Shown piece by piece: positions 7,270 to 14,167 of a stretch of 19,647 nucleotides of DNA. Origin of the DNA: Alcanivorax sp. UBA4485 (GTDB taxonomy: Bacteria; Pseudomonadota; Gammaproteobacteria; Pseudomonadales; Alcanivoracaceae); NCBI GenBank assembly GCA_002389055.1, contig DGNT01000037.1, forward strand, positions 1-19,647. The letters run 5' to 3'. Position numbers and translations under genes: made by a program. The notes under the pieces were generated by a model. The model was not told where the DNA came from. It worked only from the letters and a program-made list of their open reading frames with translations, and searched no databases. The stretch's first letter is position 1. Every line of letters begins with the position of its first letter.

Positions 7270-7328
7270 TCGGAGTCGGCCGAAAGGTTCCGGGGCAGAT
7301 TCCGCCTGGTCATTAAGGATGTGATGGA

Positions 7329-9473
7329 ATGAACGTTAAGAAGCTGGCTCTGTTGGGCGTAATCGTGGCGCTGGTGGCGTCTTATTTTGTGTTTGATCTG
7401 GGGCAGTATCTGAGCCTGGATTATTTGAAAGCGCAGCGCGGGGCCTTTCAGGCGTTGGCGGCGGAGCAGCCGGTGCTGGTGCTGGGCGGGTTCTTTTTGT
7501 TGTATGTGGCGGTGACGGCGTTGAGTTTGCCGGGGGCGGCGATCATGACGCTGGCGGCGGGGGCGTTGTTCGGGTTCTGGGTGGCGTTGCTGCTGGTGTC
7601 GTTTGCGTCCAGCGTGGGGGCGACTCTGGCGTTTCTGGCGTCGCGGTTTTTGTTCAAGGATGCGGTGCAGAGCCGGTTCGGTGAGCGGCTGAAGAAGATC
7701 AACGCGGGGGTAGAGAAAGACGGGGCGTTTTATTTGTTCACGTTGCGTTTGATTCCGGCGTTTCCGTTTTTCGTGATCAATCTGGTGATGGGGTTGACGC
7801 CGCTGAAGACCTGGACGTTTTACTGGGTCAGTCAGGTGGGCATGCTGGCGGGCACGGCGGTGTATGTGAACGCCGGCACCCAGCTGGGCGAGCTGGACAC
7901 CTTGTCCGGGTTGCTGTCGGTGGATCTGATCGGCGCGTTCGTGTTGCTGGGGTTGTTCCCGTGGCTGGCGAAGGCGGTGATGGCGTTTCTGCAGGCGCGT
8001 AAGGTGTACCGGGGCTATAAAAAGCCGAAGCATTTCGACCGTAATCTGGTAGTGATCGGCGCCGGCTCCGCCGGGCTGGTGAGCGCCTACATCGCCGCCA
8101 CGGTGAAAGCCAGTGTGACGCTGATCGAGAAAGGCGAGATGGGCGGCGACTGCCTGAACACCGGCTGCGTGCCGTCCAAGGCGTTGATCAAGAGCGCGCG
8201 GCTGGCGCACCTGGAGCGCAAGCCGGAACGTTACGGTTTCATCAGCATCACCCCGCGATTCGATTTCGCCGACATCATGGCACGCATCCATAAGGTGATT
8301 GGCAAGATCGAACCCCATGACTCGGTGGAGCGCTACACGGAACTCGGCGTGGACTGCGTGCAGGGCAGCGCGCGCATCACCTCGCCCTGGGAAGTGGCCG
8401 TGGACACCGCCGAGGGCGAACGCACCCTGACCACCCGCAATATCATTATCGCCTCCGGCGCGCGGCCGTTCGTGCCGCCGATTCCTGGCATCGAAGAGAT
8501 CGACATTCTCACGTCGGAAAACCTGTGGACGCTGACGGAACAGCCTCGCCGGCTGATCGTGCTGGGCGGCGGGCCGATAGGCTGTGAGCTGGCGCAAAGC
8601 TTCGCGCGCCTGGGCAGCGAAGTGACCCAGGTGGAGATGCTGCCGCGCCTGATGCCGCGCGAGGACGAAGACGCCGCCGCCCTGGTGACCTCGTCCCTGC
8701 GCGACAGCGGCGTCACCGTGCTCACCAACCACAAGGCGGCGCGTTTCGCGGTGGAGGACGGCGAGAAGGTGTTGTATGTGCAAGCCGACGGCGGCGAGAA
8801 ACGCCTGCCGTTCGACGCCGTGCTGGTGGCGGTGGGCCGGCGCGCCAACACCGACGGCCTGGGCCTGGACGCCATGAACATCGCCACCGAGAAGAACGGT
8901 ACCGTAGCGGTGGACGGTTTCCTGCGCACCCGCTTCCCCAATATTTTCGCCTGCGGCGACGTGGCCGGGCCCTATCAGTTCACCCATGTGGCCGCCCACC
9001 AGGCCTGGTACGCCTCGGTGAACGCCCTGTTCGGACGCTTCAAGAAGTTCCAGGTGGACTATCGGGTGATCCCCTGGGCCACCTTCACCGATCCGGAAGT
9101 GGCCCGGGTGGGCCTGAGCGAGGACGAAGCGCGCGAACAGGGCATCGATGTGGAAGTGACCCGCTACGGCATCGACGACCTGGACCGGGCCATCGCCGAC
9201 AGCACCGACCACGGCTTCGTGAAGGTGCTGACGCCGCCGGGCAAGGACACCATTCTGGGCGTCACCATTGTCGGCGAGTCCGCGTCCGACCTGATCAGCG
9301 AGTACGTGCTGGCCATGAAACACGGCCTGGGCCTGAACAAGATTCTCGGCACCATCCATATTTATCCGACCATGGCGGAAGCCAACAAATTCGCCGCCGG
9401 CGAGTGGAAGAAGGCGCACAAGCCGGAAGGCGTGTTGCGCTGGGTGGAACGCTTCCACGCCTGGCAACGCTGA
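7329..9473 (+). CDS. TVP38/TMEM64 membrane domain fused to a FAD-dependent pyridine nucleotide-disulfide oxidoreductase
   Basis: This is a 714-residue fusion. Residues 1-220 form a VTT/TVP38-type membrane domain with several helices and the family stretch FYLFTLRLIPAFPFFVINL (134-152). Residues 237-714 form a class I flavin disulfide oxidoreductase with FAD motif VVIGAGSAG (241-249), redox-active CLNTGC (C275/C280) and NAD(P) motif VLGGGPIGCE. A second FAD motif FACGDV and a dimerisation domain complete it. The usual HPT active-site histidine is replaced by tyrosine (IHIYPTMAEANK). Although often labelled mercuric reductase, it lacks both the MerA N-terminal metal-binding domain and the C-terminal vicinal cysteine pair. 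It most likely reduces a membrane-proximal small disulfide or an unknown acceptor. The DUF547 gene starts 14 bases later, indicating an operon. The membrane half is unusually G-rich and C-poor compared with the flavin half. Confidence 0.88.
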   Translation: MNVKKLALLGVIVALVASYFVFDLGQYLSLDYLKAQRGAFQALAAEQPVLVLGGFFLLYVAVTALSLPGAAIMTLAAGALFGFWVALLLVSFASSVGATLAFLASRFLFKDAVQSRFGERLKKINAGVEKDGAFYLFTLRLIPAFPFFVINLVMGLTPLKTWTFYWVSQVGMLAGTAVYVNAGTQLGELDTLSGLLSVDLIGAFVLLGLFPWLAKAVMAFLQARKVYRGYKKPKHFDRNLVVIGAGSAGLVSAYIAATVKASVTLIEKGEMGGDCLNTGCVPSKALIKSARLAHLERKPERYGFISITPRFDFADIMARIHKVIGKIEPHDSVERYTELGVDCVQGSARITSPWEVAVDTAEGERTLTTRNIIIASGARPFVPPIPGIEEIDILTSENLWTLTEQPRRLIVLGGGPIGCELAQSFARLGSEVTQVEMLPRLMPREDEDAAALVTSSLRDSGVTVLTNHKAARFAVEDGEKVLYVQADGGEKRLPFDAVLVAVGRRANTDGLGLDAMNIATEKNGTVAVDGFLRTRFPNIFACGDVAGPYQFTHVAAHQAWYASVNALFGRFKKFQVDYRVIPWATFTDPEVARVGLSEDEAREQGIDVEVTRYGIDDLDRAIADSTDHGFVKVLTPPGKDTILGVTIVGESASDLISEYVLAMKHGLGLNKILGTIHIYPTMAEANKFAAGEWKKAHKPEGVLRWVERFHAWQR

Positions 9474-9487
9474 CCGGAGGTCAATCA

Positions 9488-10321
9488 ATGACACTGCACG
9501 CCTTACCGCCAAGGACGCTATCGCTAGTGACACTGGGCCTGTTTTTTATCGCCGGCCTGGCGCTCGCCGGGAAAGCGGCGGCGTTCGATCACGGCGCCTG
9601 GGACGGCTTGCTTGAAGAACATGTCGAATGGCGGCGCAACGGAGTGACCAGTGTCGTCGACTACTCGGGACTGGCCGACGACGAAGACACCCTGGACGCC
9701 TATCTAACGAAGCTCAGCGAGGTGGACGCTGACACTTTCGAAGGCTTCGACCGCGACCACCGGTTGGCGTTTTTAATTAATGCGTATAACGCCTTCACGG
9801 TAAAGCTGATTCTTAAACAGGACGAGCGCCCGGCTTCCATCCGCGATATCGGTTCGCTGTTTTCCGGGCCCTGGAGCCAGCGTTTTTTCACGTTGCTCGG
9901 CAAACAACGCACCCTGGATGAGGTGGAGCACCAAATGATTCGCGGCAATCCCGAGCTCATGGACCCACGCATCCATTTCGCGGTCAATTGCGCCTCGGTG
10001 GGCTGCCCGGCGCTGCGCCCGCAAGCCTTTAGCGGCGACCATCTGGACCAACAGCTCGCTGACAGCACCCGCCGCTTTCTTTCCGACCGCCAGCGCAACC
10101 GCTACGACGAGAAAAGCGGCATCTTGCTGGTGTCACCGATTTTCGACTGGTACGGAAAGGACTTCACCAAAGCCGCCGGCAGCCTGGGCGGCTATCTGGC
10201 GGACCACGCCGAGGCCCTGGGGCTGACGCCCGACGCGCGCAACACCCTGGCGGCCGGGGATCTGCCGATCCGCTTCCTGGACTATAACTGGGCCCTGAAT
10301 ACCGAAGGCAACACACAATGA
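9488..10321 (+). CDS. DUF547 protein, exported
   Basis: The product is 277 aa with an N-terminal signal peptide (hydrophobic core about 11-28, probable cleavage after GKAAA near residue 32), so it is periplasmic or membrane-anchored. The body matches DUF547: AFLINAYNAFTVK (94-106), the Cys-bearing block IHFAVNCASVGCPALRP (C168, C173) and SPIFDWYGKDF (216-226). The family has a papain-like or transglutaminase-like look, but no reaction is established to my knowledge. The conserved cysteines suggest thiol chemistry. I chose ATG 9488 for its GGAGG 7 bases upstream and the good signal peptide; a longer in-frame extension from 9404 lies inside the flavoprotein gene. It is coupled to the next gene by an ATGA overlap. 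DUF547 next to TVP38-flavoprotein and ArsM is a recurring association, from memory. Confidence 0.88.
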   Translation: MTLHALPPRTLSLVTLGLFFIAGLALAGKAAAFDHGAWDGLLEEHVEWRRNGVTSVVDYSGLADDEDTLDAYLTKLSEVDADTFEGFDRDHRLAFLINAYNAFTVKLILKQDERPASIRDIGSLFSGPWSQRFFTLLGKQRTLDEVEHQMIRGNPELMDPRIHFAVNCASVGCPALRPQAFSGDHLDQQLADSTRRFLSDRQRNRYDEKSGILLVSPIFDWYGKDFTKAAGSLGGYLADHAEALGLTPDARNTLAAGDLPIRFLDYNWALNTEGNTQ

Positions 10322-10746
10322 ATGCCGCCGCGCGTCTGACCGCGATCCACGATTCCTATCGCAGCCTGCCCGGCTGGGTGCAAATCTGGGTCGGCTTGAT
10401 TCTAACCCCCGTCAACGCGGCGGGCTTTTTCCTGCTGGGCACCTTCTCCGGCCAGGCGACCGCCTTGGCGGCGGTCGTCGTGGTGCTCACCAATCTGCCG
10501 ATCATGTGGCACTACGCCGGCATGAATAAGGCTATGTCGATCCCCCACCTGTTCGCCTGGATCCCGCTGCATGTGGCCTTGGTCGGCCGTTTAGTGGGCG
10601 CCTACGGAGAAGGTCCGCTGGATCTTTCCGAGTGGCTGCTGGCGGTGGCCGTTTTGGTGGTGAACACGATCAGCCTGTTGTTCGATCTGGTGGATTCCTG
10701 GGGGTGGTTGCAGGGCGATCGGGCGACACCCGGCCATGACAGCTAG
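10318..10746 (+). CDS. Uncharacterised four-helix membrane protein, copy 1
   Basis: I do not recognise this 142-residue protein. Hydrophobic segments at about 21-42, 48-63, 76-96 and 106-125 suggest four membrane helices. Motifs shared with its paralogue at 16446 are PVNA.GFF (31-38), WHYA (64-67), PHL.AW.PL.VAL (76-88), RL (91-92), EWLLAV (105-110) and FD..SW (122-128). The two align without gaps over residues 1-130 with 66 identities by hand count. Conserved H65 and H77, W64 and E105 in or near the membrane could bind a cofactor or metal, but this is speculation. It starts inside the DUF547 stop codon (ATGA overlap), so it is translated with that operon. It ends 42 bases before the Fur box of the first TonB receptor. 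Confidence 0.8.
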   Translation: MNAAARLTAIHDSYRSLPGWVQIWVGLILTPVNAAGFFLLGTFSGQATALAAVVVVLTNLPIMWHYAGMNKAMSIPHLFAWIPLHVALVGRLVGAYGEGPLDLSEWLLAVAVLVVNTISLLFDLVDSWGWLQGDRATPGHDS

Positions 10747-10788
10747 CGCCCACCTCTTCGTAACTTGTCCCGTAACCTGAACCGTATT

Positions 10789-10807
10789 GACTATAATTCT
10801 CATTACC
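10789..10807. promoter_or_regulatory. Fur box with embedded -10 upstream of TonB receptor 1
   Basis: GACTATAATTCTCATTACC, read on the minus strand, matches the 19-bp Fur consensus GATAATGATAATCATTATC at 14 of 19 positions (hand count). A perfect TATAAT -10 (10792-10797) lies inside it; the -35 is weak. Iron-loaded Fur would cover the promoter and repress the receptor. The start codon is 60 bases downstream. Confidence 0.8.
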
Positions 10808-10812
10808 TATAG

Positions 10813-10830
10813 GTTCCCCTCCGTCCTTAC
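10813..10830 (+). promoter_or_regulatory. Conserved leader block, copy 1
   Basis: GTTCCCCTCCGTCCTTAC follows the Fur box by 5 bases and recurs in nearly the same form after the second Fur box (14114-14132). It would lie in the 5' untranslated region. Its conservation outside coding sequence suggests a second regulatory element, or simply shared descent of the duplicated promoter. Confidence 0.5.
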
Positions 10831-10866
10831 AAAACTGACAATCGATTCCTTTCGGAGGAGATCACC

Positions 10867-12981
10867 GTGCTCCGCTTACGTTCCGGCTTGCCGCTGTCGT
10901 TGCTATCCTGTTCCCTGCTGCCCCTGACGGCGTCGGTGTCCACCGCCGCCCAAGCGCAAACCTCCAACCAGCTCGAACCGGTCACCGTGACCACCACCCG
11001 GGGCAACAGCGAGGCCGGCGAAACACCGCAGAAAATCACCGTGATCACGCGGGACGAGATCGAGCAGCAAATGGCGATCACCAATGATCAGGCCCAGGTG
11101 CTCAGCAATCTGATCCCCTCCTATTCGCCCAGCCGTCAGAAGCTGACCAATTCCGGCGAAACCTTCCGCGGCCGCGACCCGCTGTTCCTGATCGACGGCA
11201 TTCCGCAGTCCAACCCGTTGCGCGACGGCAGCCGGGACGGCTACACCATTGATCTGGCCATGGTGGAACGCATCGAGGTGATCCATGGCGCCAGCGCCGA
11301 GCACGGCCTGGGCGCCACCGGCGGCATCATCAACTTCGTCACCCGCCGCCCGGAAGGCACCGAGCTGCGCCAGCACATCGGGGTGGGCGTGAGCGCCCCC
11401 ACCGACTACGAATCCGATGGCCTCAGCTACCAAACCGATTACCGCCTGGAAGGCATCCACGGCGATTGGGACTTCCTGCTCGGCGGCGCCTATAAATCCC
11501 GGGGTCTGTTCTACGACGCCGACGGTCGGGCCGTGGGCATCGACCAGGCCCAGGGCGACACCATGGACTCACAGAGCTACGACGTGTTCATGAAGGTCGG
11601 CTACTGGCTGGACGACACCCAGAACCTGGAGCTGTCGGTGAACCGCTTCGAGCTGGAAGGCAACCACGACTACGTGGGTATCGAAGGCGACCGCGACAAC
11701 GGCGTGCCCGCCACCTCGGTGAAGGGCGACCCGGCCGGCGACCCGGTGCGCAACGAGGCGCTCACCACCAGCCTGTCCTACCGCAACACCGATCTGGCCG
11801 GCAACGACGTGCGCCTGCAGCTGTACACCCAGCGCTTCCGCGCCCGCTACGGCGGCGACACCTTCGCCACCTTCCAGGACCCGGCCTTCGGCCCCAACGT
11901 GTTCGATCAGTCGCAGAACGAGTCCGATAAGTACGGCGCCAAGTTCACCCTGACCCGGGACGGCCTGCTCGACGGCAACCTGAAAGCCACCACCGGCCTG
12001 GACCTGCTGCAGGACCAGACCAGCCAGATTCTGGCGCAGACCGGCCGTGAATGGGTGCCGGAGACCGAGTTCCAGAACGCGGCGCCCTTCCTGCAACTGG
12101 AATACCAGGCCACCGACCGGCTGTCCCTGCACGGCGGCGTGCGCCATGAATACGCCAAGCTGGATGTGGACACCTACACCACCCTGGCCTCCTACGGCAG
12201 CCAGACGGTGCAAGGCGGCAGCCCAAGCTTCGAGGAAACCCTGTTCAACGCCGGTGTGGTGTTCCAGGCCACCGACTGGGCGCAACTGTTCGCCAACTAC
12301 TCGGAAGGCTTCGGCATGCCGGACGTGGGCCGGGTGCTGCGCGCCGTGGATCAACCGAACCGCGACGTGGACGACTACGTCAATCTCGAGCCGATCGTCA
12401 CCGACAACCGCGAGATCGGCGCGCGCCTGTCCCAGGGCACCGTGGACTTCGAGGTCAGCTACTACCAATCCGATTCCGACTTCGGCTCACGGCTGGCGCT
12501 GCGCAACGGCGTGTTCGAAGTGCAGCGGGAGAAGACCGAAATCCACGGCGTGGAAGCGGATCTGGGCTGGCGTTTCCGCGAGGGCCATCGCCTGAGCACG
12601 GCCTACGCCCACGTCAGCGGCAAATTCGATTCCAACGACAACGGCGTAGTCGACACCCGCCTGGACGGGCGCAATATCGGCCCGGACCGGGTCACGGTAC
12701 GCTGGCAGGCCAACTGGTCGCCCAAGCTGACCACCCAGGTGCAAGGCAATCACTACTTCAGTCGCGGCATCCCCGGACCGGAGCTCGACTTCGACAGCTA
12801 CCAGCTGTTCGATGCCTTCGCCGGCTACCGTCTGGGCAAGGGCCAGGTCACCGTGGGCGTGGAAAATCTGTTCAACGAACAGTACATCACCTACTTCTCG
12901 CAGGCCGCCTCGACGCTGGACAGCCGCTACTTCGCTGGCCGTGGCCGGGTCGTCTCACTGGGGTACAATCTCGACTTCTAA
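10867..12981 (+). CDS. TonB-dependent ferric siderophore receptor, IutA-like, copy 1
   Basis: This is a 704-residue outer-membrane beta-barrel that imports a ferric siderophore using TonB energy. It has a signal peptide (cleavage near AQA at 30), TonB box EPVTVTTTR (37-45) and a plug domain containing PLFLIDGIPQ, MVERIEVIHGASAEHGLG and ATGGIINFVTRR. The barrel ends in VSLGYNLDF with a terminal phenylalanine. NYSEGFGMPDVGRVL, VENLFNEQYITYFSQA and GRGRVVSLGY resemble the aerobactin receptor IutA, but the siderophore cannot be fixed from sequence. The start is GTG with GGAGGAG upstream. An extracellular-loop segment, DSNDNGVVD (588-596), resembles a calcium loop. A Fur box lies upstream, and the PepSY gene follows after 18 bases in the same unit. 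Its paralogue starts at 14168. Confidence 0.92.
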   Translation: MLRLRSGLPLSLLSCSLLPLTASVSTAAQAQTSNQLEPVTVTTTRGNSEAGETPQKITVITRDEIEQQMAITNDQAQVLSNLIPSYSPSRQKLTNSGETFRGRDPLFLIDGIPQSNPLRDGSRDGYTIDLAMVERIEVIHGASAEHGLGATGGIINFVTRRPEGTELRQHIGVGVSAPTDYESDGLSYQTDYRLEGIHGDWDFLLGGAYKSRGLFYDADGRAVGIDQAQGDTMDSQSYDVFMKVGYWLDDTQNLELSVNRFELEGNHDYVGIEGDRDNGVPATSVKGDPAGDPVRNEALTTSLSYRNTDLAGNDVRLQLYTQRFRARYGGDTFATFQDPAFGPNVFDQSQNESDKYGAKFTLTRDGLLDGNLKATTGLDLLQDQTSQILAQTGREWVPETEFQNAAPFLQLEYQATDRLSLHGGVRHEYAKLDVDTYTTLASYGSQTVQGGSPSFEETLFNAGVVFQATDWAQLFANYSEGFGMPDVGRVLRAVDQPNRDVDDYVNLEPIVTDNREIGARLSQGTVDFEVSYYQSDSDFGSRLALRNGVFEVQREKTEIHGVEADLGWRFREGHRLSTAYAHVSGKFDSNDNGVVDTRLDGRNIGPDRVTVRWQANWSPKLTTQVQGNHYFSRGIPGPELDFDSYQLFDAFAGYRLGKGQVTVGVENLFNEQYITYFSQAASTLDSRYFAGRGRVVSLGYNLDF

Positions 12982-12999
12982 CACCCGCATCGAGCGTCC

Positions 13000-14091
13000 A
13001 TGCTGTTCAAGCTGCACAAATACGCCGGCCTGATCGCCGGCCTGCTGCTGGCCGTAAGCGGCGTCAGCGGCAGTCTGCTGGTGTTCCACGACACCCTCGA
13101 CGAGTGGCTGACACCACGCTTGCTCAGCGACCCGACCGCCGAGGCGGTCTCCCTGGAAACCGTGCTGGCCGCCGCCGACGCGGCCGTGCCCGGCAGGGCG
13201 CCGCAACGGCTGAACCTGTCGCGCGGCCCGGGCAGCCCCCACGAGGTGCGTTTCGAAGCACGGCCCGGCGCGCCCGGGCCGCTGCAGGTGAGCGTAACGC
13301 CCGCCGGCGAGGTACGAGCCATTCGCGACTGGGGCCAATACCCGAGCAGTTGGGTTTACCGCCTGCACTACAATCTCCTGGCGGGCACCACCGGCCACTA
13401 CGTGGTGGGCGCCGGCGGCCTGCTGCTACTGTTTTTCTGTTTGAGCGGCCTGTATCTGTGGTGGCCCCGGGGCCGCCGCGCCGGCCGCTGGCGACGGGCA
13501 CTGACCCTGCGCCGCGACGCCGGTCGCTTCCGCTTCTATTTTGATCTGCACCGCACCGCCGGCTTCTACCTGCTGCCGGTGCTGCTGGTGGTGGCGTTCT
13601 CCGGGGTAAGCCTGGTGTTCCCGGGCGCGGTACGGGCCCTGGTCGGCGCGGTGCTGCCATTGGACGCCCCACCGGCGCCACACGTCGAGCCCAACGGCGC
13701 CGCCCTGAACGTGGACCAGGTGGTGGCCAGGGGCCGGCGCGCCTTCCCGGACGCGGTGCTCACACGGGTGGACTTGCCCGGCGTCCCAACCGATCCCTAC
13801 CGGCTCGCCTTCAACCAGCCCGACGAGCCCTGGTCGAACTACGGCGCCACCCGCGTCTGGGTGGATCAGTACAACGGCGCCATCCTGGACATCTACAATC
13901 CGCTTACCTCGGCTGCCGGCAGCCAGGTTATGTCCTGGCAATTCCCGTTGCACAACGGTGACGCCCTGGGCCTGGCCGGCCGCTGGCTGATCCTGGTCAG
14001 TGGGCTGCTCCCGGGTTTGTTGTTCGCCACCGGCCTCTACCTGTGGTGGCGCAAGCGAAAGCCACGGAGGCGCCGTCGACCCCAAAATTGA
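13000..14091 (+). CDS. PepSY-associated inner-membrane protein, probable ferric-siderophore reductase
   Basis: The product (363 aa) has four membrane helices (about 9-30, 134-155, 187-208, 328-350) and large periplasmic loops, the PepSY_TM layout. Histidines near the helix ends (H6, H30, H123, H133, H184, H318) are the type expected to bind haem in this family. Relatives such as FpvG and other iron-regulated PepSY proteins reduce or help release iron from siderophores at the inner membrane. The Arg-rich tail (RKRKPRRRRR) marks a cytoplasmic C-terminus. The gene begins 18 bases after receptor 1 and is probably under the same Fur control. Its ribosome-binding site is weak, suggesting coupling. 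Its TGA stop lies inside the -35/Fur region of receptor 2. There is no matching copy beside receptor 2, so one protein may serve both. Confidence 0.85.
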   Translation: MLFKLHKYAGLIAGLLLAVSGVSGSLLVFHDTLDEWLTPRLLSDPTAEAVSLETVLAAADAAVPGRAPQRLNLSRGPGSPHEVRFEARPGAPGPLQVSVTPAGEVRAIRDWGQYPSSWVYRLHYNLLAGTTGHYVVGAGGLLLLFFCLSGLYLWWPRGRRAGRWRRALTLRRDAGRFRFYFDLHRTAGFYLLPVLLVVAFSGVSLVFPGAVRALVGAVLPLDAPPAPHVEPNGAALNVDQVVARGRRAFPDAVLTRVDLPGVPTDPYRLAFNQPDEPWSNYGATRVWVDQYNGAILDIYNPLTSAAGSQVMSWQFPLHNGDALGLAGRWLILVSGLLPGLLFATGLYLWWRKRKPRRRRRPQN

Positions 14092-14108
14092 CATTGATTC
14101 TCATTTTC
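14088..14108 (+). promoter_or_regulatory. Fur box and -35 upstream of TonB receptor 2
   Basis: GACATTGATTCTCATTTTC (14090-14108), read on the minus strand, matches the Fur consensus at 15 of 19 positions (hand count). A perfect -35 TTGACA (14088-14093) overlaps it. A weak -10, TAAGTT, would follow at 17-base spacing (14111-14116). The element overlaps the stop codon of the PepSY gene. Confidence 0.82.
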
Positions 14109-14113
14109 AATAA

Positions 14114-14132
14114 GTTCCCCCGCGGTCCTTAC
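14114..14132 (+). promoter_or_regulatory. Conserved leader block, copy 2
   Basis: GTTCCCCCGCGGTCCTTAC is the counterpart of the block at 10813-10830. Both share GTTCCCC, CG and TCCTTAC and sit 5 bases after their Fur boxes. The leaders then diverge until the ribosome-binding sites. Confidence 0.5.
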
Positions 14133-14167
14133 GCCTCTTACACTTATGTACCGCAAGGAGAACCTCC

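Noticed and set aside
7329..9473. Calling the flavoprotein a mercuric reductase (merA)
   Set aside because: There is no N-terminal heavy-metal domain, no C-terminal vicinal cysteines and no mer genes nearby.
9404..9487. Upstream extension of the DUF547 gene
   Set aside because: It would overlap the flavoprotein gene by 70 bases and bury the signal peptide. ATG 9488 has GGAGG and begins a clean signal sequence.
7236..9533. Long open frame of 765 codons on the minus strand
   Set aside because: It is antisense to the flavoprotein gene. Its translation is His/Gln/Arg-rich with no recognisable domain, as expected from the complement of GC-rich codons.
13104..13544. Overlapping frame inside the PepSY gene
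   Set aside because: It is an Arg/Gly/Pro-rich out-of-frame shadow. The PepSY frame has clear membrane helices and domain matches.
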